DNA of 64,000 nt from Ruminiclostridium cellobioparum subsp. termitidis CT1112 (GCF_000350485.1 NZ_AORV01000061.1:1-64000); one strand, 5' to 3'. Positions 47,257-57,196 are shown, numbered from the stretch's first letter. Translations and numbers: made by a program. The notes: generated by a model from the letters alone, not told the origin.

Positions 47257-48633
47257 TTATTCATTCATATATAATTGTACTTTATCATTAATTATTTTAG
47301 CGGTCTGTGGTGCATTATGTTTTCCAACAAGAAATGCTTCCACTTCTTGATTAATTATATTGAGTATATTAGTATCAACGTATGAACACTGACCAATATT
47401 TTTATAATATAAATTTAATTTATTGATTGTATTGTCTGATAAGGCAACCGATAAATATGGTGTATTTTCATTTACTAAAAAATTTGCAGTTTGCTTATTA
47501 TTTGCAGAATCACCCGAATACTGATTTTGTATACTGGTGTATGCTTTAATATTCACAGGAGCCCACTTTGTACCTGTTTCATTATTTTGGTATTTTTCAG
47601 ATAGGAGAAGTTTTATAAAACCAAATGCTTCTTTTTTATTTTTACAATTATTATTAATTACTGCAAACTTAGTTACTTGAGCGTTAATCTCATTAATATT
47701 TCCTTTACCAGGATATAAAAAACAACTCATATCAGCATTTAGAACCCTATTGACCCAAGAGGAACATATCCAAAGGTAGGCTATGGAATTATCTCCATTA
47801 ACAAGCGCGAGTGAATCATTTTTAAGAAATTCAAAAAATATATCAGGTGCTTTTAATTTACTATCCGGTAATATGTATTGATAAATACTCTTATAATTAT
47901 TTAGTAATTTTACAAATTCCTCTGATTCAAAATTTACTTTTTTTTCAGGGTAATTTATATAATCAGTCCAACAGTTTTTTATTATAGCTTCAAAATCAAA
48001 TGAATTTCCAATCAAATATTTATTTCCATAACCATTTTGTTTATTTGCATACTTTATACATAATTCTTTGAAATCGTCCCAACTCCAACCATTATCATTA
48101 ATCATTAACTTATTCTTTTTTAATATTGAATTGGCTGACCATATAACCGGTATTTTAAAATATATTGGAATAAAATATCTCTTTCCATTAATAACACCAC
48201 ATTCAAGTACTTCCTTATTATATTCTGAGAAATTAAATTCTTTATCATTATCGATTATTTTATTTAAATCATAAAAGGCACCACTATTCATTATTTTCCA
48301 TAGTGAAGGAAAACTTTCAGGGAAATCATATATAATATCAGGTCCCTGACCTGCTAAAATCTCAGTAGTCATTTGAGTTTTATAATTTCCAATATCATTT
48401 TGTGATTTTATATCTATCATAGTAGGAGTGATTTTAATCTTACTCGATTTATTAAATTCACTTATTGCACTAATTGCAACATAATCATCGTTAAAAATAT
48501 TAATTCGAAGATTCTCTTGATTTGGGCTTTCGTTTACTGAAGTACTATTTTGTAAGCAGCCAACATTAAAACTCATTAAATATATTAATAATAATATGAG
48601 CTGTTTTATATAACAACCATGCTTTCCTTTCAC
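47257..48633 (-). CDS. Extracellular solute-binding lipoprotein 2
   Basis: A 458-residue paralogue of the protein at 41601-42935, AT-rich. Signal QLILLLIYLMSFNVGC with lipidation Cys. The body shows ILAGQGPDIIYDFPESFPSLW, FYDLNKIIDND, GKRYFIPIYFKIPVIW and KEAFGFIKLLLSEKY. It ends NAPQTAKIINDKVQLYMNE like the others. It starts with GTG after GAGGGG. It is divergent from paralogue 3 across 284 bp. It faces away from the precursor operon but in the same direction, so it may be transcribed into it. Confidence 0.85.
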   Translation of the reverse strand: MKGKHGCYIKQLILLLIYLMSFNVGCLQNSTSVNESPNQENLRINIFNDDYVAISAISEFNKSSKIKITPTMIDIKSQNDIGNYKTQMTTEILAGQGPDIIYDFPESFPSLWKIMNSGAFYDLNKIIDNDKEFNFSEYNKEVLECGVINGKRYFIPIYFKIPVIWSANSILKKNKLMINDNGWSWDDFKELCIKYANKQNGYGNKYLIGNSFDFEAIIKNCWTDYINYPEKKVNFESEEFVKLLNNYKSIYQYILPDSKLKAPDIFFEFLKNDSLALVNGDNSIAYLWICSSWVNRVLNADMSCFLYPGKGNINEINAQVTKFAVINNNCKNKKEAFGFIKLLLSEKYQNNETGTKWAPVNIKAYTSIQNQYSGDSANNKQTANFLVNENTPYLSVALSDNTINKLNLYYKNIGQCSYVDTNILNIINQEVEAFLVGKHNAPQTAKIINDKVQLYMNE

Positions 48634-48917
48634 ATTTTCACCCCTCTGTATAAATGTGTCAAATGTCCCTAATTACTTGTTTTAATATGATTAAAAATAA
48701 ATTATAATTTGTAATATATGTGATTTTATGGATGTATTCTCAATGGTTTGGATTTTACACGTATTTGAATTAATAGTCAAAACATATTTACAATAATTTA
48801 CTTGAGTTACTTTCACTTTATTTAAGGATTACAACATATTTGGATTAAGTAATCATCCCAAAACGAAGCTGATATTAATTTGATAGTTATGAAATATCAG
48901 CGTTTTAAGGAGGCGTT

Positions 48918-50269
48918 ATGAAAATATATAATAGCATAATTAAAATACTCATTATCATAAGTCTACTAATATTAATAATATTTCCCGGGTGTACTTCCAA
49001 TAATGATATACCCGATCCAGAAACCATTACTCCAAAAATAATTAACATGTACGTGAGATATTATGATACCCGTACATTATCTGCAATAAAAGAGTTTAAC
49101 TCTGCAAGTAAGGTACAAATACATACTTCTGTTATTAATACAGATGAAATATCAACCAGTGAATATAAAAATAAACTTACAACTTCTATTTTAGCAGGTG
49201 AAGGACCGGATATAATACTTGATCTGGTCAGCTCTTTCCCATCTCTTAACAAAATTGTTGAAAACAAAGTATTCTGTGACCTTGATCAATATGTTAATAA
49301 AGATGCACACTTTAATTTATCTGACTATTACAATAAAGTTTTAGATTGTGGAATCACAAATGGACAACGGTATTATATTCCACTTAACTTTCGCATACCC
49401 ATATTATGGTCAAGCAAAAGTTTAACTGACAAAAATAACATTATAATTGATGAAAGCAAGTGGACTTTCAAAGATTTAATTAAAATACAATCTGAACATT
49501 TTCAGACTGCAGAAAAATACTTAATAGTAACTGATTTCAATTCAATAATGGAAACTAGCTGGAATGATTTTATCAATATATCTCAAGAAAAAGCCAATTT
49601 TGATAATAAAAACTTTATCCAGCTTTTAGAAGACTACAAAACTCTATCTCCTTCGATCTTAAATTATCACACACTTAAAGTTCCGGAATTATTCTTTGAA
49701 TACATGAAAAAAGATTCACTGCTTCTGGCCTTTGGAGATATTTTCCCTGAAAGTGTATGGGTTGATAGTACCGCTGTTAATAAAATTTTAAATTCAGAGG
49801 TTCAATTATTTCTATATCCCGGTATAGATGGGGATAATCAACCTGCCGGGTTGGTAGAAGAATTCGTCGCGGTAAACAACTCATGTAAGTACAAAGCTGA
49901 AGCTTACAATTTTATAAAGCTGCTTTTGTCGGAAAAGTTCCAGGCACTGAATGGCAATCTTTGGCTGCCCGTTAATAAAAAGCATATACCACAATTTTAG
50001 AAAAATACTGTGGAGAAAATGGAACAGATAGGACTATTTTTAACTATACACCGGGAAATGGCCCTCAGTACACATCCATTCCTTTGTCTGACAAACTTAT
50101 ACGTCAACTGGATAACTATATTGATAATATTGATAACTGTTACTATATAGATGACAATATTTTAATAATGATAAGCGAAGAGGTCGATTTATTTTTTCAA
50201 GGAAAGCAAACCTCTTCCCAGGCAGCAAAGGCTATCAATAATAAAGTAAATTTATACTTGGGTGAATAG
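48918..50269 (+). pseudogene. Extracellular solute-binding lipoprotein 3, frameshifted
   Basis: Third paralogue. The first frame has 360 residues with a lipoprotein signal (ILIIFPGC) and TSILAGEGPDIILDLVSSFPSL, and stops after WLPVNKK. A shift of one base there restores AYTTILEKYCGENGT and runs into the second frame (SDKLIRQLDNYIDNI to KAINNKVNLYLGE), matching the C-terminus of paralogue 2. The break is an A-run of five (49977-49981) where six would be in frame. A strong AAGGAGG precedes the start, so promoter and start look maintained. Confidence 0.82.
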
Positions 50270-50335
50270 AATGGGGAAAATTTACAAACACATTTACAGC
50301 CCTAAGGTAGAAATTATATTCATATTTATCCTGAC

Positions 50336-50575
50336 TTAATTCATCTTATATATCTTATCCATCAGCACATATATCTCATAAGCCGCAATCCCCAGAATGG
50401 CCAGCAGTGCGGCAAAAGCATACAAGCCCCATGCGGTATGGGTATTTAAAGGATTTATTTTCTTCTTTTCTTCCTCAAACATCCTTTTGCTCTTCTCTCT
50501 GCGTTCCCACCAGTTATAGATGCAGAAACACATCAGCATGAGCAACGCAAACAATAATAGAATCAACTTTCCCAT
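50336..50575 (-). CDS. Small two-helix membrane protein
   Basis: A 79-residue protein with two hydrophobic helices (KLILLLFALLMLMCFCIY near the start; YAFAALLAILGIAAYEIYV near the end) and a charged Lys/Arg/Glu loop between them. The ATG at 50575 follows a G-rich GGGGGGGACAT; a longer upstream frame is unlikely. No family is recognised. It lies between the peptide cluster and the UvrA-like gene and has normal GC. Confidence 0.6.
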   Translation of the reverse strand: MGKLILLLFALLMLMCFCIYNWWERREKSKRMFEEEKKKINPLNTHTAWGLYAFAALLAILGIAAYEIYVLMDKIYKMN

Positions 50576-50641
50576 ATGTCCCCCCCACAGATATATATTC
50601 ATTTTACCACCATATTCAGCAGTCAGGTTACAGTATCGATG

Positions 50642-50679
50642 CGATGTCCTGCCGTGGTTGGTAACCCGGCAGGACATCG
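50642..50679. repeat. Perfect 13-bp inverted repeat without T-run
   Basis: CGATGTCCTGCCG / CGGCAGGACATCG with a 12-nt loop, 70 bp upstream of the small membrane protein. It is GC-rich against an AT-rich background. It may be a weak terminator for the UvrA-like gene, an operator, or a relic repeat. Confidence 0.55.
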
Positions 50680-50823
50680 GGATATACTAATATCTTACAG
50701 TATTCTTCTGAATTAGTATACACTATAAATATTTCGCTGTGCCTGGTAAAGTTGCTCAGCAAACCGGCACGGAGAGTAAATTAGTAGTGTCTAATTATGT
50801 ACTATAGTATTTTTAAAATTCAG

Positions 50824-53691
50824 CTACAAAACTTCCTTCAAATATCTGCCCGTATATGAGTTTTTCACATTAGCCACCTGTTCAGGAGTCCCTTCGGCTA
50901 CAATCATACCGCCGCCGCTGCCGCCTTCGGGCCCTATATCAATTATGTAGTCGGCAGATTTTATAACATCCAGATGGTGTTCAATGACCAGTACGGTATG
51001 GCCGTTGTCAACAAGTTTTACAAGGCAGTCTATTAATTTCCGGATATCTGACAGATGAAGCCCCGTCGTGGGCTCGTCCAGAATATACAGATTGTGTGCT
51101 CCCCTCTTTATTTTTGACAGTTCGTATGCCAGCTTTACTCTTTGAGCCTCCCCGCCGGACAGAGTTGTGGAGCTTTGCCCAAGTGTCATATACCCCAGGC
51201 CCAGTTCGTTTATGATTTTCAATTTATGCTTCAGGTATTTTTCATCCCTGAAAAATTCCAATCCCTCTTCGGCTGTCATATCCAGTACATCCGCAATACT
51301 TTTATGCTTGTATTTTATCTCCAGACCTTCATCGGAAAAACGTCTCCCTTTGCAAACAGGACATATAGTCTCAATATCTGCCATAAACTGAAGGTTTGTC
51401 ACAATGATCCCGTCCCCAGCACAGTGTTCGCATCTGGTGCCGTTGGCATGGGTCAGGCTGAAGTCAATTTCGCTGTAGCCCCTGTTTATTGCCTCGGGCT
51501 GCTTTGCGAAGATCTCACGTATCTTGTCATAAATACCTATGTAAGTTGCGGGATTTGATTTGCTGTTTTTGCCTATGGGAGACTGGTCAATGTTGATGAC
51601 ATTGTTCAACAGTTCCGTTCCAAACAAAAAATCATGCTCTCCGGCAACTATACGGGCACCGGTTTTATTGACTTTCAGCTGCTTATACAATATTTCGTTT
51701 ATTAATGAACTCTTGCCCGAGCCCGAAACTCCTGTAATACAGATAAAAACCCCCAGCGGTATATCTATGTCTACATTTTTCAGATTATTTTCCCGGGCTC
51801 CTTGGATGGACAGGAAATTGTCACCAAGATTTCTCCTCTGCCCGGGTACAGGTATGGAAGCCTCCCCCGACAAATACTTTCCTGTCACCGAATCCGGTAC
51901 CTTCACAATATCCTCAACCGTACCCGAAGCTACTATATTGCCTCCGTGAACACCCGGACCGGGTCCGATTTCAATTATATGGTCAGCACTCTTTATGGTG
52001 TCCATATCATGCTCGACCACAATTACGGTGTTTCCGATATCCCTCAGCTTCTTCATGGTGTCTATTACTCTCTGGGAATCCCTGGGGTGAAGCCCTATGC
52101 TGGGTTCATCCATTACATACAGCATGCCCATCAGTTCACTGCTGATCTGTGTGGACATTTTGATTCTCTGCATTTCTCCGCCCGAAACACTGTCACTTCT
52201 CCTGGCAAGACTTATATAGTGCAGGCCGATATCTATCAGCAGTTCAAGTCTGGAGCTGATCTCCCTGATAACGGATTCCGCAATTTCCCGTATATCCTCT
52301 TCAAAGGTCAGTGACTTGAGAAAATCCAGAAGTTCCGGCAGCTGCATCCTGCTCAGCTGGTCAATATTCCTACCCCCTACGGTTATGTGGAGTCTTTGCC
52401 TTTTGAGCCTGGCCCCGTTACATTCCGGACAGATTTTTTCTATCATGCATTCCTTTATAAAGGTGGGTTCAAAGGCTTCACTTGTCGAAGTTTTCCTTAT
52501 ATAGTGCCTGTACCAGCTCTCCAATTCATGGACGAAACCTGCAAAAGGCCTGGCTCTCCCGGTTATCCAGTTTCTCTTCTGAGAGTACGGAGGCTGCAGC
52601 ATTTCAACAGGCTCTCCCTTTGAACCGTAAAAAAGAAGTTCATGAATTTCCTTGGGAAGATCTCTGAAGGGAATATCCAGACTGAAATTATATTTTTGGG
52701 ACAGGCTGTACATTACTACCGAGCGATAACTGTCCTTGTTGCCGAAACTGTACACAGTATTTCTGAGAGCCCCCCTGTTCAAGCTTTTTTCAGGAGAAAC
52801 AATCAAAAACCTCGGTTCAACCACATAGGACATTCCCACCCCAAGACAGGTGTGGCATGCACTTGCAGGCGTATTGAAGGAAAAATGGAAGGGCTGCATT
52901 TCACACAGTATGTGGTGGTGCTCGGGGCAGCCGAAACCGGTATAGAATTCCCTGCCGGCATTTCCCGCCACCTCCACTTTCAGCATAATGTCCTCATCAA
53001 GGGCAAGCATGGCCGCCTCAATGGATTTTGTCAATTGGATATATGTATCGTTTTTCAAAGTGAACCTGTCTATTACCAGTTCGATCTTATATTCCACATT
53101 TTCATCAAGTTCTCTTTTATCGGCCAATGAAAAAGGCTCTCCGTCGACCAGCAAATTCTTAAAGCCTTTCTCTCTGAGCTGGTGGAAAGTATAATCATAG
53201 TCCTCTCCATAAATCTTATATACCGGTGCTCTCAGTTCAACAACCGTACCCGCAGGCAAAGTTGAAATATGCTCCGCTATCTGGGCGGCAGACAATTGTT
53301 TGAGCTGATGCCCGCATTCAGGACACTTTCCAACCCCGGCAGCTGAAAACAGAAGCCTCATATAGTCATTGATGTCTGTAACAGTACCCACTGTCGACCG
53401 TGGATTGTTATTGCTCTTTTTTTGTTCAATGGCGATAACCGGAGACAGTCCCCTCACATAATCCACCTTTGCCTTTTTTAATTGGCTTATACGGCTCTTT
53501 GCAAAATTGGATATGGAATCCAGAAACCTTCTCTGACCTTCACCGTATATAACATCAAAAGCCAGAGAGGACTTACCCGATCCGGATACTCCTGTTATGA
53601 CGGTCAGCTTGTCCCTGGGGATTTCAACAGATATATTTTTCAGGTTATTCTGCTTTGCCCCCGATATTTCAATATGTGTTCTGATAGGCAT
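50824..53691 (-). CDS. UvrA-type excinuclease paralogue (class II UvrA-like)
   Basis: A 955-residue tandem ABC ATPase. Both Walker A motifs GVSGSGKSS are present, at about residues 33 and 657, along with SGGEMQRIKMS and SGGEAQRVKL signatures, YVMDEPSIGLHPRD and YILDEPTTGLHL. Zinc knuckles CPECG, CPECNGARL and CEHCAGDG...CPVCKGRR are seen. The usual YARQFLGQM region reads FAKSRISQLKK, and other insert residues also differ from housekeeping UvrA. It is thus likely a paralogue linked to drug or DNA-damage tolerance rather than nucleotide excision repair itself. GGAGA precedes the ATG. The nucleotidyltransferase is 53 bp upstream in one operon. Confidence 0.85.
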   Translation of the reverse strand: MPIRTHIEISGAKQNNLKNISVEIPRDKLTVITGVSGSGKSSLAFDVIYGEGQRRFLDSISNFAKSRISQLKKAKVDYVRGLSPVIAIEQKKSNNNPRSTVGTVTDINDYMRLLFSAAGVGKCPECGHQLKQLSAAQIAEHISTLPAGTVVELRAPVYKIYGEDYDYTFHQLREKGFKNLLVDGEPFSLADKRELDENVEYKIELVIDRFTLKNDTYIQLTKSIEAAMLALDEDIMLKVEVAGNAGREFYTGFGCPEHHHILCEMQPFHFSFNTPASACHTCLGVGMSYVVEPRFLIVSPEKSLNRGALRNTVYSFGNKDSYRSVVMYSLSQKYNFSLDIPFRDLPKEIHELLFYGSKGEPVEMLQPPYSQKRNWITGRARPFAGFVHELESWYRHYIRKTSTSEAFEPTFIKECMIEKICPECNGARLKRQRLHITVGGRNIDQLSRMQLPELLDFLKSLTFEEDIREIAESVIREISSRLELLIDIGLHYISLARRSDSVSGGEMQRIKMSTQISSELMGMLYVMDEPSIGLHPRDSQRVIDTMKKLRDIGNTVIVVEHDMDTIKSADHIIEIGPGPGVHGGNIVASGTVEDIVKVPDSVTGKYLSGEASIPVPGQRRNLGDNFLSIQGARENNLKNVDIDIPLGVFICITGVSGSGKSSLINEILYKQLKVNKTGARIVAGEHDFLFGTELLNNVINIDQSPIGKNSKSNPATYIGIYDKIREIFAKQPEAINRGYSEIDFSLTHANGTRCEHCAGDGIIVTNLQFMADIETICPVCKGRRFSDEGLEIKYKHKSIADVLDMTAEEGLEFFRDEKYLKHKLKIINELGLGYMTLGQSSTTLSGGEAQRVKLAYELSKIKRGAHNLYILDEPTTGLHLSDIRKLIDCLVKLVDNGHTVLVIEHHLDVIKSADYIIDIGPEGGSGGGMIVAEGTPEQVANVKNSYTGRYLKEVL

Positions 53692-53744
53692 TCTTTATCT
53701 CCTTTCATCCTCCAAAAAATAGTTATCAACCCATGATAGCCGCG

Positions 53745-54659
53745 CTACGGCACCAGCAAAAATCCCTGTTCCTCCACTGCCAGCTTGCTTTTAGGGGTTA
53801 TCCGTATAGTCTGGGATACCCTTTCAATTACGCCCTTATCGGCAAGATAGTCAAATACATCGATTATATAATGACTATCTACACGAAAATGCTTTGCAAT
53901 GAGAGTGCTGGTTTTTATTTCATTATCACCCATAAATTCAATAACGGGTTTTTGTATGATGTCCAGCTTGCTCATAAGATATCCGTCAATTTTATCGATG
54001 GCCGCTTTTAGTTCTTCAATGCTGTAGTAGCGGGACATAGCCTCCTGATAAAATGTCTTAAGCAGGCCGGGATTAAGTGCGACCGCTTTCTGTATGGATT
54101 CGCGGGAAGCCGGGATGCCGGCCAGGCACAGCTCCATGTTTGCAATAACTTCTGCCGCCTTCAGGATATAATACTGGGTATAAATAGGGTCTTCCCTGGC
54201 TGTAAGCCACTTTTGACACTTGTCATAAATGCCTATGAGTTCACCTGCCATATAAAATACCGACAGTGCAATATCGTCACTTCCAATGATCTTAATATCT
54301 TCAAAAAAATCATATAAACTTTCATCTGTAGTGTAGACAATTTTCCCTTTTGAAAAATATGCCTGCATAAAAGACCCTCCGATATTTCGTTCCATGTATC
54401 TTCTAAAGGAGCTTCTGACAGTAATGTAAACATTAATTGTAATTCCGTCCTCAATGATGGAATAGCTGTCGTTTTTCAGATTTTGGTCACGGACTACCAG
54501 AGTCATGTCGATATCACTTTTTTCCCATATCATATCGTAAGCCAAACTTCCGCTGACAATCACTGCGATGACATTGGGATCACCCTTGATTTTCTCAACA
54601 AAGCTGTCAACAGCTCCGTTATATCTTTCCTTTAGTCCGGCCTGACGTTTCTCATCCAT
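53745..54659 (-). CDS. Nucleotidyltransferase with C-terminal winged helix
   Basis: A 304-residue protein. The N-terminal Pol-beta-type motif VSGSLAYDMIWEKSDIDMTLV supplies the two metal-binding Asp. The middle is helical. The last ~75 residues (KTSTLIAKHFRVDSHYIIDVFDYLADKGVIERV) look like a winged helix. It may adenylylate a small molecule such as an aminoglycoside, or act as a DNA-binding regulator; the fusion leaves both open. The ATG at 54659 follows GGGAG. It is the first gene of the operon with the UvrA paralogue. Confidence 0.75.
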   Translation of the reverse strand: MDEKRQAGLKERYNGAVDSFVEKIKGDPNVIAVIVSGSLAYDMIWEKSDIDMTLVVRDQNLKNDSYSIIEDGITINVYITVRSSFRRYMERNIGGSFMQAYFSKGKIVYTTDESLYDFFEDIKIIGSDDIALSVFYMAGELIGIYDKCQKWLTAREDPIYTQYYILKAAEVIANMELCLAGIPASRESIQKAVALNPGLLKTFYQEAMSRYYSIEELKAAIDKIDGYLMSKLDIIQKPVIEFMGDNEIKTSTLIAKHFRVDSHYIIDVFDYLADKGVIERVSQTIRITPKSKLAVEEQGFLLVP

Positions 54660-54679
54660 ATTCGGTCTCCCTTCCCTGG

Positions 54680-54721
54680 TAGTCCGTAACATCCATATTC
54701 ATATTTATATGTTACGGACTA
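54680..54721. promoter_or_regulatory. Divergent operator: perfect 13-bp inverted repeat
   Basis: TAGTCCGTAACAT and ATGTTACGGACTA separated by 16 bp, immediately upstream of the nucleotidyltransferase start. A plus-strand promoter for the AraC-type gene (TTGTTA, 17 bp, TATGAT) lies further right at about 54740-54770. The site is well placed to control the minus operon. Confidence 0.65.
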
Positions 54722-54861
54722 TCAGGCTTTTATAAATAAATGGTTGTTGTTAAAAAAAGGTTATTGTATGATTATACTTAATCCCATTTGCAAAAACAGG
54801 ACAAAAATTGCGGAGGTTAATGGGACGATTCCTTTGTCTCATTGGGGAAATGGAGGCTGAT

Positions 54862-55752
54862 TTGGATAATCACTTGCTGGAGTTAATAAAAGAAACCACC
54901 GGATTCATAGAAAGTAATCTTCTGGAACCGTTAAACCTGGATAATATATCAGAAAACGTCAATGTCTCCAAGTTCCATCTTCTAAGAATATGGAAGGGTG
55001 CCACCTTCACAGGTTTAATGGAATATGTCCGCAGGAGAAGGATCGCCCAGTCCCTGAGTGACTTGATCCATGAAAGAAACAGCATAGAATTCATTTCATC
55101 AAAATACTCCTTCGGCAGCGAACGTACCTACAACAGGGTGTTTAAGGAAGAGTTCGGCATAACTCCGGCAAAATGGCGCAAAAATCCCTGTCCCCTGGAA
55201 ATTCTGGACAGGTTTAATGCGAATTTTATGAATTGTGCCGGAGAAGGGCTTGTCTTTCTCCGTTCAATAACCGTGCTGCCCGCCTTTTCAATTGCAGGTC
55301 TGGAATACAGGGTTGAAGTGGAGGATAATGCGGTCAATCAGACAGCAAACAAGCTGGGTGTGGATTTCTTTTACAATCACAGGCTCAGAGTCTTTAATCC
55401 GGTGGACAAGGATGTATATATCGGCCTTACAACTGTTCCGCCCCATGCGGAAGGGTATACCTTTTATCAGCCCTCCGTGGGGATTGATCAGAGCAGCATT
55501 GTTCTTCCCGATATGAAAATAAGGAATATCCAACCGCACAAATACGGAGTTTTCACATACATGGGCCCCCACAGGCCGGAAGAAATCTCTTCAAAGACTT
55601 TATCAGGAATATGGGAATATATTTTTACCACATGGATACCCAATGTGGATTTTAATCTTAAACAGAAGTTCCGTTTTGAACGGATAAATTACGCAAAATG
55701 CAGCAAGCAGTATAGTGAATGTGATTTATATTATCCCATTTCCTACATATAG
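54862..55752 (+). CDS. AraC-family regulator with GyrI-like effector domain
   Basis: About 296 residues. The N-terminal helix-turn-helix pair spans residues 1-100 (LDNISENVNVSKFHLLRIW; SFGSERTYNRVFKEEFGITPAKWRK). The C-terminal half (LPAFSIAGLEYRVEV, HKYGVFTYMGPH, then FRFERINYA) matches the small-molecule-binding GyrI/BmrR fold found in drug-responsive regulators. The start is uncertain. The TTG at 54862 has GGAGG five bases upstream; an ATG at 54820, three bases after another GGAGG, is possible. Divergent from the UvrA-like operon and probably its regulator. Confidence 0.85.
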   Translation: MDNHLLELIKETTGFIESNLLEPLNLDNISENVNVSKFHLLRIWKGATFTGLMEYVRRRRIAQSLSDLIHERNSIEFISSKYSFGSERTYNRVFKEEFGITPAKWRKNPCPLEILDRFNANFMNCAGEGLVFLRSITVLPAFSIAGLEYRVEVEDNAVNQTANKLGVDFFYNHRLRVFNPVDKDVYIGLTTVPPHAEGYTFYQPSVGIDQSSIVLPDMKIRNIQPHKYGVFTYMGPHRPEEISSKTLSGIWEYIFTTWIPNVDFNLKQKFRFERINYAKCSKQYSECDLYYPISYI

Positions 55753-55776
55753 CCTGTATTCAACCTTTAATTCTGA

Positions 55777-57030
55777 TTAATCTTTGTTGACGGCAGTTTC
55801 ATAATCATTCCCGAATTTGGCAAATAAACCTGTAATATAAGAATATAATCCGTCTATTTCCAAATCATCTCGCAGAGCAAATGTCCTGGCCTCATTAGAG
55901 CTTTTAATTTCAATTCTTAAGTCTTCATAAACATTTATATTAATATCAGTATCAAAATTGCTTTCCATATCATTTATGCAATTCTGTTTACGCTGATTTG
56001 CCATATCAACCGATACAAGCATAATATCCGGATCAAAAACATTAAATATCATCTGTAGTGCCCCGGTTATAAAATCACCTTTATTTTCAATAAAACTGCT
56101 GATGTTTATGTACCCGGCGCAATAATCCTGCCCTGTCTTTCCTTCAGAAATATTTATTGCATTGTACCCGTCCTTCCTGAATGCATCGGTAAGCTTTCTG
56201 CCCAAATACTCGGGTTCCTTTCCGCAATAATTATACAATGCAATAACCGGAGCATCCATATTTCTGTCCACCATGCTGTAAGAGGTATGATTGCAGGGCA
56301 GGGGTTTCTCCCTTTCAATCCTGTCAGTAAGTATTGATGCTTTCTTTAATTTTTCTCTAATATCAGGCAATAAAATATCGGGATTATTTCTAATAATTTC
56401 GTACACCAAAGCAGTAATGAGAGGTGCGGCATAGCTGTTACACACGGAAGTGGTTTTGCTTTCACCATTGAATTTCTCCAGTTTGTGACCTCCATTAGCA
56501 GTTATCTCTATTCCGTCAGGTGCTTTCTGATTGTAAATATATTCTTTTTCCCCAAGCTTATCCTGACAGTCGCACCTGACTCCTATAACATCTCCCAGTG
56601 AAGCCGGACAGGTAAAAATATTTCTGTTATTACAAGCGGCAACTATTACAACACCTTTTTCACGAGCATAGCTCACAGACTCTCTTATTTCATTGAAATC
56701 CCTGTAATCTATAGTTCCAAGGCTGAGATTTACCAGCCTTATACCATTGTCTGCGCACCATTTCAAAGCTTTGATCAATTGAGCCTTCATTCCAGTATGT
56801 GATTCACCATCTAAAATCTTTATACTGGACAGAACCGTCTCAGGCGCATATTTATTAATTATAGCAGCACAGGTGGTTCCGTGGGACGGTATAAAAGGGT
56901 CATAATCAACCCTTTCACACATTTTTAATTCAGGTGTCACCTGGATGTTATGTTTAAGTTTTCCTATTTTATACAGCTTTTCATTTACACCGTCATCAAT
57001 AATTGCTATATGTGGTTTATACATATCCAA
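55777..57030 (-). CDS. Subtilase (S8) with a maturation-protein-like C-terminal domain
   Basis: A 417-residue protein without signal peptide, so cytoplasmic. The catalytic triad is Asp12 (IAIIDDGV), His50 (IPSHGTTCAA) and Ser199 (CNSYAAP), with oxyanion Asn134 (AACNNRN). From about residue 260 a second domain begins APVIALYNYCGKEPEYLGRK, with DPDIMLVSVDM later. Its order resembles the second domain of the TIGR04066-type protein at 43.9-44.9 kb. This suggests a peptide-processing role. It starts with TTG after AAAGGA. It is 9 kb from the precursor and may serve another or the same peptide. Confidence 0.82.
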   Translation of the reverse strand: MDMYKPHIAIIDDGVNEKLYKIGKLKHNIQVTPELKMCERVDYDPFIPSHGTTCAAIINKYAPETVLSSIKILDGESHTGMKAQLIKALKWCADNGIRLVNLSLGTIDYRDFNEIRESVSYAREKGVVIVAACNNRNIFTCPASLGDVIGVRCDCQDKLGEKEYIYNQKAPDGIEITANGGHKLEKFNGESKTTSVCNSYAAPLITALVYEIIRNNPDILLPDIREKLKKASILTDRIEREKPLPCNHTSYSMVDRNMDAPVIALYNYCGKEPEYLGRKLTDAFRKDGYNAINISEGKTGQDYCAGYINISSFIENKGDFITGALQMIFNVFDPDIMLVSVDMANQRKQNCINDMESNFDTDININVYEDLRIEIKSSNEARTFALRDDLEIDGLYSYITGLFAKFGNDYETAVNKD

Positions 57031-57196
57031 ACTGTATCCTTTTCCTTATTTACATTTAGTAGTCGCTCCAATATTAATGATTCAATTAAAATTTTATGTA
57101 AACAATATGTTTTTCGTTGAGCTTTATTCAATAATATATTATATTAATTATACAATTTCTATTAAATTTGTAAACTGATACCACGAAATTAATAAA

